DNA of 64,000 nucleotides from an uncultured Ectothiorhodospiraceae bacterium. GTDB lineage: Bacteria > Pseudomonadota > Gammaproteobacteria > CAMYNG01. The notes beneath the pieces are model-generated. The model was given only the letters and a program-made list of their open reading frames with translations, was not told the origin of the DNA and searched no databases. The stretch is from contig CAMYNG010000018.1 of NCBI GenBank assembly GCA_947259765.1, positions 1 to 64,000 on the forward strand, given 5' to 3'. The translations under genes and the position numbers were made by a program. Within the stretch, counting starts at the first letter, position 1. Each line of letters begins with the position of its first letter. Of this stretch, positions 52,675-63,130 are shown piece by piece.

Positions 52675-52938
52675 TTACAGCGCCATTAAGACTTGATCGC
52701 AACTACTGAGATCCATATAAACTGCATCGAGTTGCTCACGGCTTCGGGCGTTAATGGTGACCGTGACAGCAAGGAAGTTCTCGCTGCGGCTGTCACGCGA
52801 TTTAACTTTCAGTACGTCAGACTCAGTGACGTGGCGACGAATAATCTCGACAACCAGTGATTCAAACTCGGTATGCCCACGGCCCATGGCTTTGATCGGG
52901 AATTGACATGGAAATTCAAGTAGTGATTCTTCCGTCAT
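52675..52938 (-). CDS. ybeD: YbeD-family protein (DUF493)
   Basis: An 87-residue alpha/beta protein of the DUF493 family: [20 protein letters not shown] near the N terminus, [20 protein letters not shown] and [17 protein letters not shown] at the end. The fold resembles the ACT-like regulatory domain. It lies in its usual position between the dacA/dat genes and lipB, within the same transcript. Function is unknown, possibly regulation of lipoate attachment. Confidence 0.93.
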   Translation of the reverse strand: MTEESLLEFPCQFPIKAMGRGHTEFESLVVEIIRRHVTESDVLKVKSRDSRSENFLAVTVTINARSREQLDAVYMDLSSCDQVLMAL

Positions 52939-52945
52939 TCTTGAC

Positions 52946-53806
52946 TCACGCAGAGTTGCGTAGTTTGTGTTTATGCTGTTGATACAACGCGTACAATTGC
53001 TGCCACATCGCGCCGGCCTTGCCGTTGCCTACGACCTTACCGTCGAGCAAAGTGATCGGCATGATTTCACGCGTGGAGCTAGTGATCCAGATCTCATCCG
53101 CACTTTGCAATTCCGCGCCTGATATAGCCTTTTCCTCACAGGTTAGGCCGTTGCTTCGCGCAAGTTCGATGACAACGTCACGCGTGATACCCGGCAGCAC
53201 GCGCGAGTCTTTGGGTGGGGTGCGAATTAATTTATTGTGTACAACAAACACGTTGCTGGCCGCGCCTTCCGTGACTTCGCCATCGCGAATGAGTATGGCC
53301 TCGATACAGCCTGCATCGATGGCCTGTTGCCGTAGTAAAATATTTGCCAGCAGGGTAACGGCTTTGATATCACAGTGTTGCCAACGAGTGTCATCCAGCG
53401 TTATAGCGCACCCACCTTGTTTTATCTGTTCGGGGTCCGGCTCCGACATCGGGTTGCTCATGCCAAACACGGTTGGCAGGAAATTTTCCGGAAACCCGTG
53501 ATCGCGTTTTGCTACACCTCGTGTTACCTGTAGATAAACTGATTGGTCCGGCCCCGCATTGCGTTCGATTAATTGCGAAATTATCGTCTGCCATTCATCA
53601 GGCGTGCACGGATTGTCGATACGAATGGATCGCAAACTGTTGTCTAACCTTCTTAGGTGTTCTTCAAGTCGAAATGGAGTTTTGCGATAAACCGGAACAA
53701 CCTCGTAGACACCGTCGCCGAAAATGAAACCGCGATCCAGAACTGGCACCTGTGCCTGATCGAGTGGCACGAACTCACCATTCAAATAAACAATAGAGTC
53801 GGACAT
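52946..53806 (-). CDS. dat: D-amino acid aminotransferase (class IV PLP)
   Basis: A 286-residue fold-type IV transaminase converting D-alanine plus 2-oxoglutarate to D-glutamate plus pyruvate, feeding peptidoglycan precursors. Hallmarks: VYLNGEFVPLDQAQVPVLDR, FIFGDGVYEVVPVY, the PLP lysine in DIKAVTLLANILLRQQAIDA, and EAILIRDGEVTEGAASNVFV. It is next to dacA, whose product releases D-alanine, a plausible substrate source. The family also contains branched-chain and aminodeoxychorismate enzymes; the local context favours the D-amino acid enzyme. Confidence 0.9.
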   Translation of the reverse strand: MSDSIVYLNGEFVPLDQAQVPVLDRGFIFGDGVYEVVPVYRKTPFRLEEHLRRLDNSLRSIRIDNPCTPDEWQTIISQLIERNAGPDQSVYLQVTRGVAKRDHGFPENFLPTVFGMSNPMSEPDPEQIKQGGCAITLDDTRWQHCDIKAVTLLANILLRQQAIDAGCIEAILIRDGEVTEGAASNVFVVHNKLIRTPPKDSRVLPGITRDVVIELARSNGLTCEEKAISGAELQSADEIWITSSTREIMPITLLDGKVVGNGKAGAMWQQLYALYQQHKHKLRNSA

Positions 53807-53829
53807 GATGTAATGCGTTTGTGGCTGAT

Positions 53830-54987
53830 CTACTCGAACATCAACAATATGTTGTCAACCATACGACGCCATAGGCCGCCTTCCGGGATGTCACGTAGTG
53901 CAACAAGGGGTTGACTGGTAACAGTTTCAGCTCCGAGCTTTACATCAACCGTGCCGTATTGGCGACCCTTAACGGCGGGTGCAACAATTTCGGTTTCAAT
54001 TGTCATGCTCGGGTCTAGTGCCTTGTACTTGCCGCGTGGGATGGTGACATAAAGCGTCTCCGCCAGTCCCAGCGGAAGTTGCTGTTCCTCGCCTTTCCAT
54101 ATTCGCATATGCGTTAATGCTTCATCTGCGGCATAAAGTTCATAGGTTTCGAAAAATCGAAAACCGTAACTGATCAATTTTCGGCTTGCGGCAATTCGGG
54201 CGTCTTCGTTTTTTGCTCCCAATACAACCGAAACCAAGCGCATGGAGTCGCGCTTTGCAGAGGTGACCAGGCAATACCCCGCCGAATCAGTATGGCCGGT
54301 TTTAACGCCGTCGACCCGGTCGTCAAGCCAAAGCATGCGATTGCGATTCGATTGGCGTATGTTGTTAAAAGTAAATTCCTTGACACGATACCATTCGTAA
54401 AATTCCGGGAACTCCCTAATACTGGCACGAGTCAACAACGCCAAATCATGAGCGGTTGTAAAGTGTTTCTTGTGTGGCCAGCCTGTGCTGTTGACGTAGT
54501 GGGTTCCCACCATGCCCAGATTGTCGGCGTATTTGTTCATTAATGTGGCAAAGGCATCTTCACTGCCGGCAACATGTTCGGCAAGCGCGACGCTGGCGTC
54601 ATTACCGGATTGCACGACCATGCCCATTAGCAGGTCCTTGAGCTTTACGCGCTTTCCGACCTCGACGAACATCCGTGAGCCTTTCATCTTCCAGGCTTTC
54701 TTGCTAATCAGTACCTCCTCGTCAAGCTTGAGATTGCCCTTTTTTATTTCCTGAAAGACAACATAGGCGGTCATGATTTTGGTCAAACTGGCAGGTTCAA
54801 CACGCTTGTCTTGATTTTTTTCTGCCAGTACCTGACCGCTCTGTGCATCCAGCAATAGGTAGGCACGCGCCACCACCGATGGTGGTGCCGGTACAAGATC
54901 GCTGGCAGCCAGCGACGGACCAGTGCCCGTAAGAACAAACACAATCAAGAATATACGCACGTGCCAAAGCGACATAGGATTTTCCAT
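53830..54987 (-). CDS. dacA: D-alanyl-D-alanine carboxypeptidase (PBP5/6 type)
   Basis: DacA trims the terminal D-Ala from peptidoglycan stem peptides in the periplasm. The 385-residue precursor has a signal peptide (WHVRIFLIVFVLTGTGPSLA), the SxxK motif at Ser67-Lys70 (EPASLTKIMTAYV), the SGN motif (VVQSGNDASVALAEH), KTG (GVKTGHTDSAGYC), then the PBP5 C-terminal beta domain and an amphipathic membrane anchor at the end (GLWRRMVDNILLMF). Start at ATG 54987 or ATG 54975. It is followed by dat and preceded by rlpA. Confidence 0.95.
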   Translation of the reverse strand: MENPMSLWHVRIFLIVFVLTGTGPSLAASDLVPAPPSVVARAYLLLDAQSGQVLAEKNQDKRVEPASLTKIMTAYVVFQEIKKGNLKLDEEVLISKKAWKMKGSRMFVEVGKRVKLKDLLMGMVVQSGNDASVALAEHVAGSEDAFATLMNKYADNLGMVGTHYVNSTGWPHKKHFTTAHDLALLTRASIREFPEFYEWYRVKEFTFNNIRQSNRNRMLWLDDRVDGVKTGHTDSAGYCLVTSAKRDSMRLVSVVLGAKNEDARIAASRKLISYGFRFFETYELYAADEALTHMRIWKGEEQQLPLGLAETLYVTIPRGKYKALDPSMTIETEIVAPAVKGRQYGTVDVKLGAETVTSQPLVALRDIPEGGLWRRMVDNILLMFE

Positions 54988-55030
54988 GGTTTTGATTCGC
55001 CGGCTATTTTACTTCCAGTGGCGCAGGAAA

Positions 55031-55051
55031 CCCAGCCCGAAAGGGCTAGGG
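55031..55051 (-). other. GAAA/UUUC-loop hairpin between rlpA and dacA
   Basis: AGCCC-GAAA-GGGCT (55034-55047) is extended by CCC/GGG on the outside with one bulged base. It has no T-run, so it is more likely an mRNA stability or processing hairpin than a terminator. Confidence 0.4.
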
Positions 55052-55068
55052 TGGGTGGAAACAGCGGT

Positions 55069-55917
55069 TTAGTTAATGATTACCTGGGGCTCGGCAATAC
55101 CCATGCCAGTGATACGCTGGGCCAGGCGGTCGGCGGTCTCGACGCTGGCGATGGGCCCGATACGCACTCGGTAGAGTTTATCTGTTTCGGAGTAGCCGGT
55201 TTTGATGTTGTGGGTGTTAATGACACCGACGAGCTGGTTTCGCAGTCGATCAGCGTTGGAGCGACTCAAAAATGCGCCGACCTGCAAAAACAATTCGTAG
55301 GAGGTCCGGTTGGAGGCGTGCCCGACGGTAGAATTTTCGCTGGAATTTGCGGCGTGCTTGGCACGCGGATCGATGGCGCGTACCTCGACCAGGCCGGTTC
55401 CGTTGGCGGTAATGCCGAGTTTTTTTGCCGCGGAATATGACAAGTCGATGATGCGATTGCTATGAAAAGGTCCGCGATCGTTAACCTTCACCACGACTTT
55501 GCGGCGGTTGCCGAGATTGGTGACTTCCACATAGGTCGGTAGTGGCAACGAACGATGGGCAGCCGTCATAGCGTACATATCATAGGGTTCACCGCTCGAA
55601 GTGCGGCGACCATGAAACTTCGTGCCGTACCAGGAGGCGACGCCGCGCTCTACATAACCTTTGGCGGAGTTTTTTACATAATAGCGCTTGCCATTAACGA
55701 CATAGGAGGGATTGTTGCCGTACTTGCTGTGTGGCTCTGCTTTAGGTTTGGCGTCAGGGACTCGACTGACGTCCCTGGGCTTAACCGGCGCGCCATCCTT
55801 AACGCCGCCCCCACTGGAGCAACCGTTAAGCGTTGCCGTAACAATTGTGGCAATGAGTAAACCAATCAGGCAAAAGCTGAACTGCTTATTCTGTCTACTT
55901 CTTTTTCCGTACGTCAT
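55069..55917 (-). CDS. rlpA: RlpA septal-ring lytic transglycosylase lipoprotein
   Basis: RlpA cleaves denuded glycan strands at the septum and is a lipoprotein. The 282-residue precursor starts MTYGKRSRQNKQFSFCLIGL with lipobox LNGC. The double-psi beta-barrel is visible as ERGVASWYGTKFHGRRTSSG, VEVTNLGNRRKVVVKVNDRG and RIIDLSYSAAKKLG. A C-terminal SPOR domain (ELFLQVGAFLSRSNADRLRN) binds septal peptidoglycan. The ATG at 55915-55917 overlaps the end of mltB by 23 bases; a longer frame upstream is an mltB shadow. Confidence 0.95.
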   Translation of the reverse strand: MTYGKRSRQNKQFSFCLIGLLIATIVTATLNGCSSGGGVKDGAPVKPRDVSRVPDAKPKAEPHSKYGNNPSYVVNGKRYYVKNSAKGYVERGVASWYGTKFHGRRTSSGEPYDMYAMTAAHRSLPLPTYVEVTNLGNRRKVVVKVNDRGPFHSNRIIDLSYSAAKKLGITANGTGLVEVRAIDPRAKHAANSSENSTVGHASNRTSYELFLQVGAFLSRSNADRLRNQLVGVINTHNIKTGYSETDKLYRVRIGPIASVETADRLAQRITGMGIAEPQVIIN

Positions 55918-56950
55918 GACTCGCGGATTTTGTATGTGCATCTTTAATGGCGTTGCCCAGCTGGAACACCGCCATTGAGTACAACTCACTATGATTGTAG
56001 CGCGAAATGACATAAAAGTTATGCCAGCCGAGCCAGTATTCTTTGCCATTGACGCCATCAAGTTCAATGAGTGCGGCTTTCTGATCAGATTTTACGCCGG
56101 GAGGAATTTCAACACCGGCGGAACGCAACTGCGAAATGCTGAGGCTCGGCTTGATGCCTTTCGCCACCAGTGCCTTGTAGCCGTTACCCTTTACCCGCAC
56201 CGGATGCGCGACGGCTTGTCCATATCGCCAGCCATGCTTGGCAAAATAATTACCCACGCTACCGATAGCGTCGTCGGTGCTGTACCAAAGGTCGCGCCGG
56301 CCGTCGCCGTCAAAGTCGACAGCATAACTTCGAAAACTACTGGAAATAAATTGCGGGATACCCATGGCGCCGGCGTACGAACCCAACTGAGCCAACGGAT
56401 CAATGTTTTCCTCTCGCGTCATTAGCAAATACTGCTCCAGTTCCTTACCAAAAAATTTGCTGCGTGGCGGATAGGCAAAGGCCAGCGTCGAAAGTGAATC
56501 CAGCACCGGATATTTTCCGGTATGTTTGCCGTAACGGGTTTCGACACCGATGATGGCGGTGATGATCGGTTCCGGAACACCAAACTCCGCACTGGCGCGT
56601 TGCAGGGTGACCTTATTTTCGTTCCAGAAGGCAACACCACCATCAATTCGTGTTGGCGTAACAAAGATTGGCCGATACTCACTCCAGGGTTTGGCTTCGG
56701 CGGGCCGCGAGATGGCCTCGATGATGTCCTTACGCAAACGTGCGTGACTGAACAGCTGCTCGAGTTCTACACGGTCAAATTTATGTCGTTGCGCCATGTT
56801 GTCGATAAAGCTGCGCATGGCGCCAACGTCGGTTGATGAGGGCGGGGCTTCCTTGCTATTGGTTTTTTTCGGCGCAGACGGGGTTTCGGCGGCGACCGAA
56901 CCGGCTGCAAGCAGGGCCACGAGTACTGTGGGGGCGACGAGTCGTTTCAT
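55895..56950 (-). CDS. mltB: lytic murein transglycosylase B
   Basis: MltB cuts the MurNAc-GlcNAc bond of peptidoglycan, forming 1,6-anhydroMurNAc, the material recycled later by AmgK/MurU. The 351-residue protein has a signal peptide (LVAPTVLVALLAAGSVAA) and the catalytic glutamate in ITAIIGVETRYGKHTGKYPV. AYPPRSKFFGKELEQYL, GSYAGAMGIPQFISSSF and AVDFDGDGRRDLW (calcium-binding-like loop) follow. No lipobox is obvious, so it may be soluble in the periplasm. It lies between rodA and rlpA. Confidence 0.95.
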   Translation of the reverse strand: MKRLVAPTVLVALLAAGSVAAETPSAPKKTNSKEAPPSSTDVGAMRSFIDNMAQRHKFDRVELEQLFSHARLRKDIIEAISRPAEAKPWSEYRPIFVTPTRIDGGVAFWNENKVTLQRASAEFGVPEPIITAIIGVETRYGKHTGKYPVLDSLSTLAFAYPPRSKFFGKELEQYLLMTREENIDPLAQLGSYAGAMGIPQFISSSFRSYAVDFDGDGRRDLWYSTDDAIGSVGNYFAKHGWRYGQAVAHPVRVKGNGYKALVAKGIKPSLSISQLRSAGVEIPPGVKSDQKAALIELDGVNGKEYWLGWHNFYVISRYNHSELYSMAVFQLGNAIKDAHTKSASHDVRKKK

Positions 56951-56970
56951 GTGGTCTAAGTATACCTTTT

Positions 56971-58107
56971 TCAGGTGGCAATGAGCTTGCGATGAGTTTG
57001 AATGGACATCAGCATACCGAAAGCCGCCATCAGGGTCACCAGTGACGTGCCACCGTAGCTTACCAGCGGCAAGGGCAGACCGACGACCGGCAACAGGCCG
57101 ATGACCATACCAATATTAACAAACAGATAGACGAAAAATGTCAGCGTCAGACTACCGGCAAGCAAACGCGAGAACGTATCCTGAGCCTGCGCGGCGATGA
57201 CTGCCCCGCGTGTGATTATGAATATGTAAACGGCCAGTAGCAGCAGGTTGCCCAGAAATCCGAATTCCTCACTGAAAACGGCGAAAATAAAATCGGTGGA
57301 GCGTTCCGGTAAAAAATCCAGGTGAGATTGTGTGCCGTTCAGCCAACCCTTGCCATAGGGGCCACCCGAGCCGATGGCGATGGTAGATTGCATAATATGG
57401 TAGCCGGCACCCTGCGGATCGATTTCCGGATTCAGGAAGGTCAGAATGCGCTGCTGTTGATACTCGTGCAGCAGGTAGCTCCAGACAAACGGTGCTGCGG
57501 CGGATATGAGGACCAGCAGCCCAACCAGCAAGCGACCGCTCATGCCTGCCAGCCAGAGTACAAAGAAGCCCGAACTGGCGATGAGCAGTGAGGTTCCCAA
57601 ATCCGGTTGTTTGGCAATTAGCAGAGTCGGCACCAAAATCAGCGCGCTGGCGATCGTAAGGTGTTTACTCCTCGGTGGCAGTGGCGCCTCGGTAAAATAC
57701 CAGGCGATCATCATGGGTACGGCCAGTTTCATGATCTCCGAGGGTTGAAAGCGAAACAGACCGAGATCCAGCCACCGCTGCGCGCCTTTACCGACCACGC
57801 CCAACAACAAAACGGCGATCAAGAGCGAAAGCCCAAGCGCATAAAGCCACGGTGACCAACGCCGCAACACCCGCGGTGGAAACTGCGCCAGTACGAATAA
57901 CACTACAAAGCCCAGGGTCAGACGAATTAGCTGCCGTGTTACGACATCCTGATCCTGCTCCGCAGCGCTATAAAGAATAAACAGTCCCAGGCTGGCGAGA
58001 ACCAATAATCCCCCCAGCAACGTAATGTCGATATGCAGTCGTTGCAGCAGCTTGCGGCCGGAGGTGAGACGCGTGTTTTCCGCAAAGCCGAGCGTGTCAG
58101 GCGCCAT
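56971..58107 (-). CDS. rodA: peptidoglycan polymerase RodA (SEDS family)
   Basis: RodA polymerises glycan strands in the elongasome with its transpeptidase partner PBP2, encoded just upstream. The 378-residue protein has about ten membrane helices and the SEDS motifs: RWLDLGLFRFQPSEIMKLAV, PDLGTSLLI, GKGWLNGTQSHLDFLPERST and LPLPLVSYGGTSLVTLMAAF. Its ATG overlaps the mrdA stop codon by 11 bases, so the two are translationally coupled. Confidence 0.97.
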   Translation of the reverse strand: MAPDTLGFAENTRLTSGRKLLQRLHIDITLLGGLLVLASLGLFILYSAAEQDQDVVTRQLIRLTLGFVVLFVLAQFPPRVLRRWSPWLYALGLSLLIAVLLLGVVGKGAQRWLDLGLFRFQPSEIMKLAVPMMIAWYFTEAPLPPRSKHLTIASALILVPTLLIAKQPDLGTSLLIASSGFFVLWLAGMSGRLLVGLLVLISAAAPFVWSYLLHEYQQQRILTFLNPEIDPQGAGYHIMQSTIAIGSGGPYGKGWLNGTQSHLDFLPERSTDFIFAVFSEEFGFLGNLLLLAVYIFIITRGAVIAAQAQDTFSRLLAGSLTLTFFVYLFVNIGMVIGLLPVVGLPLPLVSYGGTSLVTLMAAFGMLMSIQTHRKLIAT

Positions 58108-59962
58108 CGGGTTTCGTCCTTAGCAGGTAGGCGTCCATGATCTTGCGGACTATGGGCGCGGCAACCGAGCCACCGTGACCGCCGTTTTCTACAATCGCGG
58201 CCACTACAATCTGTGGATTGTCCGCCGGCGCAAAGGCGATAAACAAGGCGTGATCGCGCAGGCGTTTGGCGATTTTTTCCTCATCGTATTCTTCGTCCTG
58301 TTTAATACCGAAAACCTGCGCAGTACCGGTTTTACCGGCAATACGATACGGCAGGTTTTCACTTAGCCGCCGGGCGGTGCCGCGCAGTGAATGCACAACG
58401 TTCTCCATGGCGTGGATGATATAATCCCAGTTTTGTGGGTCACGTATCGGTACCGGCGTTTGCGTAACCGGGCTGATTTCAAACTGTGCGCTGTCGCCTG
58501 GTTCCTGAACTGCGCGTACCATAAGCGGTTGAAATCGCTTGCCGCGTTCCGAGATTCCTACGGTGGCGGCAGCCAGTTGTAGTGCCGTGGCCTGGGTGAA
58601 TCCCTGGCCAATGCCGGTGTTCAGCGTCTCGCCTGGAAACCAGGGCAGGTGGCGGGCGCGACGTTTCCATTCCCGCGAAGGTAACAGACCCGCCATTTCC
58701 CCGACAAGATCGATTCCGGTTTTCCGGCCAAATCCAAACTCTGACAAGTAACTATGCAGATTATCGATGCCCAGAGTAAACGACAGGTCCCAGAAGTACA
58801 CGTCACAGGACTCCACGATGGCCTGCGCTAGATCAACCTCGCCATGGCCGATTTTCTTCCAGTCGCGGTAGCGGCGGTCATCTCCCTCCAGCATGTACCA
58901 GCCGGGACACTTCAGCTCCTGTTGGCCGTTAACGGTACCCAATTCCAGCCCGGCCAGACCAATAAAGGGTTTAACAGTTGAGCCGGGGGCGTATTGACCC
59001 TGCAGGGCGCGGTTGAAAAGCGGTCGCTCCGGTGAGCCACTAAGCTGGCGGTAGGTTTTGCTGTCCAAACCGTTTACAAACAGGTTCGGATCGTAGCCCG
59101 GCATACTGACGAGTGCCAGTACCGCGCCATTACGCGGATCCAGAGCCACCAGCGCACCGTTATTGTCACCGAATTCTTGCGCCGCAATCTGTTGTAGCTG
59201 AATATCAAGATTTAAAATTAACGTGGCACCCGGAACCGGCAAGGTGCGATCAAGCACCCGTAGCACCCGGCTCTGCGCGTTGGTTTCGACCTTCTGTGAA
59301 CCGGGTTCGCCGTGCAACAGGTTCTCGTAAAATTTTTCAATGCCTACCTTGCCGATGTGGTGTGTACCGGCGTAATCGGTCGTGTCCAGGTCCTGTAACT
59401 CTTCCAAACTGATTTGGCCGACGTAACCCACGGCGTGAGCAGCAAATTCTCCCAGCGGATAATGTCGCGCGAGATCCGCGGCGATGAACACGCCGGGCAG
59501 GCGATGACGATTAACGGCCACACGCGCGACTTCTTCTTCGGTTAATCGAAATCGTAACGCCACGTGGGCGAAGGCCTTGGCTTCCGTTATTGATTTGCGA
59601 AAGCGTGCAATGTCTTCTTCCGTCAGGCTTACCAAACTCTCCAGCGTAGTCAAGGTTTGCTCCAGATCCTCGATGCGTTCGGGGACCAGTTCCAGACGGA
59701 AGCTGGGCACATTCTGGGCGAGGAGTACACCGTTGCGGTCATAGATAAGACCGCGTGTCGGTGCTATAGGTTGGACTCGAATTCGATTTTTTTCCGATCG
59801 CGTCGTGTATTGATCGTGTTGCACTATCTGCAGGATGGCAAGCTTGCCGATTAGCACCAACAGTAAAATCCCGCCGACGACCATCGCGACCAGCAGGTGC
59901 CGGTTGAACAACAGGCTCTCGCGCAGGTGATCCTTGAGAGCGTACGGGTTTAGACGGGCCAT
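58097..59962 (-). CDS. mrdA: penicillin-binding protein 2
   Basis: PBP2 is the transpeptidase of rod elongation. The 621-residue protein has one N-terminal membrane anchor (HLLVAMVVGGILLLVLIGKL), a pedestal domain and the penicillin-binding domain. The active-site Ser lies in YAPGSTVKPFIGLAG (about residue 326), the second motif in ESCDVYFWDLS, and KTGT in IAGKTGTAQVFG (about 542). It lies between mreD and rodA in the standard mre-mrd order. Confidence 0.97.
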   Translation of the reverse strand: MARLNPYALKDHLRESLLFNRHLLVAMVVGGILLLVLIGKLAILQIVQHDQYTTRSEKNRIRVQPIAPTRGLIYDRNGVLLAQNVPSFRLELVPERIEDLEQTLTTLESLVSLTEEDIARFRKSITEAKAFAHVALRFRLTEEEVARVAVNRHRLPGVFIAADLARHYPLGEFAAHAVGYVGQISLEELQDLDTTDYAGTHHIGKVGIEKFYENLLHGEPGSQKVETNAQSRVLRVLDRTLPVPGATLILNLDIQLQQIAAQEFGDNNGALVALDPRNGAVLALVSMPGYDPNLFVNGLDSKTYRQLSGSPERPLFNRALQGQYAPGSTVKPFIGLAGLELGTVNGQQELKCPGWYMLEGDDRRYRDWKKIGHGEVDLAQAIVESCDVYFWDLSFTLGIDNLHSYLSEFGFGRKTGIDLVGEMAGLLPSREWKRRARHLPWFPGETLNTGIGQGFTQATALQLAAATVGISERGKRFQPLMVRAVQEPGDSAQFEISPVTQTPVPIRDPQNWDYIIHAMENVVHSLRGTARRLSENLPYRIAGKTGTAQVFGIKQDEEYDEEKIAKRLRDHALFIAFAPADNPQIVVAAIVENGGHGGSVAAPIVRKIMDAYLLRTKPDGA

Positions 59963-59980
59963 TGGGTGGATCGCTGCGAG

Positions 59981-60469
59981 TTAACTGACGCGATAGCGAC
60001 GGCGCACGAAGCGCATCAGCACAAACACCAAAGGCCATAAGGCCGTGGTTGTCAGAGTCGGAATAAGAACGATCCACACCTCAGGTGCATGCCCGGTGAG
60101 GCCACGGATCCACAACATCAATATTGAGTAGATGGTCACCAACATCAGTATGGTCAGCGCCTGTTGTGGCATAGGGAATACCCGGATCCGCTGATGCAGT
60201 TTCACGGTGAGATACGCGACCACAGCCATGGCCAGGGCGTGTTGCCCCAGCAGGGTACCCTGCGCAACATCTACAAACAGACCTGCGAGCCAACCGATGC
60301 CGATACCCACACGCTCGGGCAGGGCCATACACCAATATATAAGGACCATCACCACCCACTCGGGCCGCACGTGTTCTCCCCATCCCGGCAGAGGGAAAAT
60401 GGTCATCATCAGCGCTGCAACAAAACTGGCAAAAATAATCCAGCCGCCCTGATGTCGCATGGTGGTCAT
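59981..60469 (-). CDS. mreD: rod shape-determining protein MreD
   Basis: MreD is a small integral inner-membrane component of the elongasome, associating with MreC. The 162-residue protein is largely hydrophobic with about five helices (IIFASFVAALMMTIFPLPG, PEWVVMVLIYWCMALPERVG, GWLAGLFVDVAQGTLLGQHA). The motif L.DV..G..LGQ is typical. Its ATG overlaps the mreC TGA by four bases. Confidence 0.95.
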   Translation of the reverse strand: MTTMRHQGGWIIFASFVAALMMTIFPLPGWGEHVRPEWVVMVLIYWCMALPERVGIGIGWLAGLFVDVAQGTLLGQHALAMAVVAYLTVKLHQRIRVFPMPQQALTILMLVTIYSILMLWIRGLTGHAPEVWIVLIPTLTTTALWPLVFVLMRFVRRRYRVS

Positions 60470-61359
60470 GATTGCTCCTCCGCCGTTGCGGCGGGTTGCT
60501 CAGCGTCGGATTGGGATTCGGGCTCGACTGCGGGTTTACTGTCAGGTGGCCAGACGAGTAGTACCTGTCGGCCGCGATCCAGATGGGCTGTCGGCAGTGC
60601 GGTGATTTTTGCAAACGGCAGGCTCGGGTTGATGTCTACGGAGACGACTTTCGCTGCCGGGTAGCCGGCCGGGTAGACGCCGCCCAGGCCGGAGGTGATC
60701 AGTAGATCGCCGACCATAATGTCAGTGTTGTTCGGTTGATACGGCAATTCGAGAATACCCTCAGCACCTGCGCCGACGGCGATGGCTCGTACGCCGTTGC
60801 GGTTAACCTGTACCGGCAGGGTGTGGTTCGGATCCGTGATCAGTACGGCGGTGCTAAACCAGGGATCGATGTTGATCACCTGTCCCATGATGCCCTTGGC
60901 GTCGATCAGGGGCTGACCCAGAAAAACGCCTTGCTGGCTGCCCTTGTTGAGTCGCACCTGGCGCGTGTATGGATCCAGATCCACCTCCACCAATTCCGCC
61001 ACCAACACGCGTTCGCCGACCCGCTTTGACGATTGCATCAGCTCCCGCAGACGTATGTTTTCGGCTTCAAGTGAGGCGAATTTTTGCACCCGGGCAAGCA
61101 ACAACTGGTTTTGCGTGTGCAGAATTTCGTTGTCTTTTTCCAGCCGGTCGCGAGTGGCAAATCCTTCGCCAACCAAATCAATAAAATCCGCCGGCACGGT
61201 GACCACGTACTGCAGCGGATAGACCAGTACCGCCAACGTCGCGCGCACATTGTTTACGTAGGTGGTGCGGTGATCCAGCGTCATTAGCGCCACGGACAGC
61301 AGGACGAGTATAACCAGCCGTGTGCCAATTGACGGGCCTTGAATGAACAGGAGTTTAAT
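60466..61359 (-). CDS. mreC: rod shape-determining protein MreC, apparent AUU start
   Basis: MreC links cytoplasmic MreB to the periplasmic PBP2/RodA machinery. It has a membrane anchor, a coiled coil (GFATRDRLEKDNEILHTQNQ, then LLLARVQKFASLEAENIRLR) and periplasmic beta domains. The usual N terminus of the family reads MKLLFxQGPS...; here the matching codons (xKLLFIQGPSIGTRLVILVL) are in frame but begin with ATT at 61357-61359, 5 bases after GAGGTG. No ATG, GTG or TTG exists in frame between the upstream TAA and this point. A GTG at 61293 would remove most of the membrane anchor. I therefore annotate a 297-residue protein starting at AUU. Confidence 0.9.
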   Translation of the reverse strand: MKLLFIQGPSIGTRLVILVLLSVALMTLDHRTTYVNNVRATLAVLVYPLQYVVTVPADFIDLVGEGFATRDRLEKDNEILHTQNQLLLARVQKFASLEAENIRLRELMQSSKRVGERVLVAELVEVDLDPYTRQVRLNKGSQQGVFLGQPLIDAKGIMGQVINIDPWFSTAVLITDPNHTLPVQVNRNGVRAIAVGAGAEGILELPYQPNNTDIMVGDLLITSGLGGVYPAGYPAAKVVSVDINPSLPFAKITALPTAHLDRGRQVLLVWPPDSKPAVEPESQSDAEQPAATAEEQS

Positions 61360-61546
61360 CTTTGCACCTCGCGCGCGTTTCGAAAACCCCGAATGTTACC
61401 GGGCGGTTCGGTGGGGTTTCTCGCGGCTTATGTTAACGCAAAGTGCGTCGGCACGCAGAGTTCGGTTGACGGATTAAGGGTTTGGCGGCGATGTGGTCGG
61501 AATTAGGTAAAGGACAGCGTGATTTCAGTCGCGGTGATATAGAGCG

Positions 61547-62683
<1,137 letters not shown>

Positions 62684-62740
62684 TCATCTGTGATACCGTG
62701 GCGTTTTTCCAAGCCGGCGACAAAAAGGAAGGCATTGACG

Positions 62741-63028
62741 ATGTCCCTGGACCGAAAAGACGTGGAGCGGATCGCTCACCTGGCGCGCTTGGCCATTAAC
62801 GAGCAGGACATTCCTGACTACGCGCATAATCTGTCCGCTATTCTGGAACTAGTGGAACAAATGAATGCGGTGGATACCACCGATGTGGTGCCCATGGCCC
62901 ACCCGCTGGATGCCCACCAGCGTCTGCGTGAGGACGAGGTAAGCGAACAGGATCAGTCGTCCTTGTTTCAAAGTGTCGCGCCACAAGTTGAACAAGGTCT
63001 GTACCTGGTGCCCAAGGTTATAGAGTAG
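62741..63028 (+). CDS. gatC: Asp-tRNA(Asn)/Glu-tRNA(Gln) amidotransferase subunit C
   Basis: GatC is the small subunit wrapping the GatA-GatB interface in the tRNA-dependent amidotransferase. The 95-residue protein shows [40 protein letters not shown] and [17 protein letters not shown], ending in VPKVIE as usual. The ATG at 62741 has AAGGAAGG about 9 bases upstream. The presence of gatCAB implies that Gln-tRNA and/or Asn-tRNA are made by the indirect route. Confidence 0.97.
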   Translation: MSLDRKDVERIAHLARLAINEQDIPDYAHNLSAILELVEQMNAVDTTDVVPMAHPLDAHQRLREDEVSEQDQSSLFQSVAPQVEQGLYLVPKVIE

Positions 63029-63130
63029 CATTCCGGGCGCCAACTACAAGCCAACTACGGCTCGGGCACCGAGCCCGCGCTCCGTACAGATCCTTGCCGT
63101 AGCAACAAACAATAAGCAGCAGGTTAGTTA

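Noticed and set aside
55918-56067. Upstream extension of rlpA
   Set aside because: It overlaps mltB out of frame and would place residues before the lipoprotein signal peptide.
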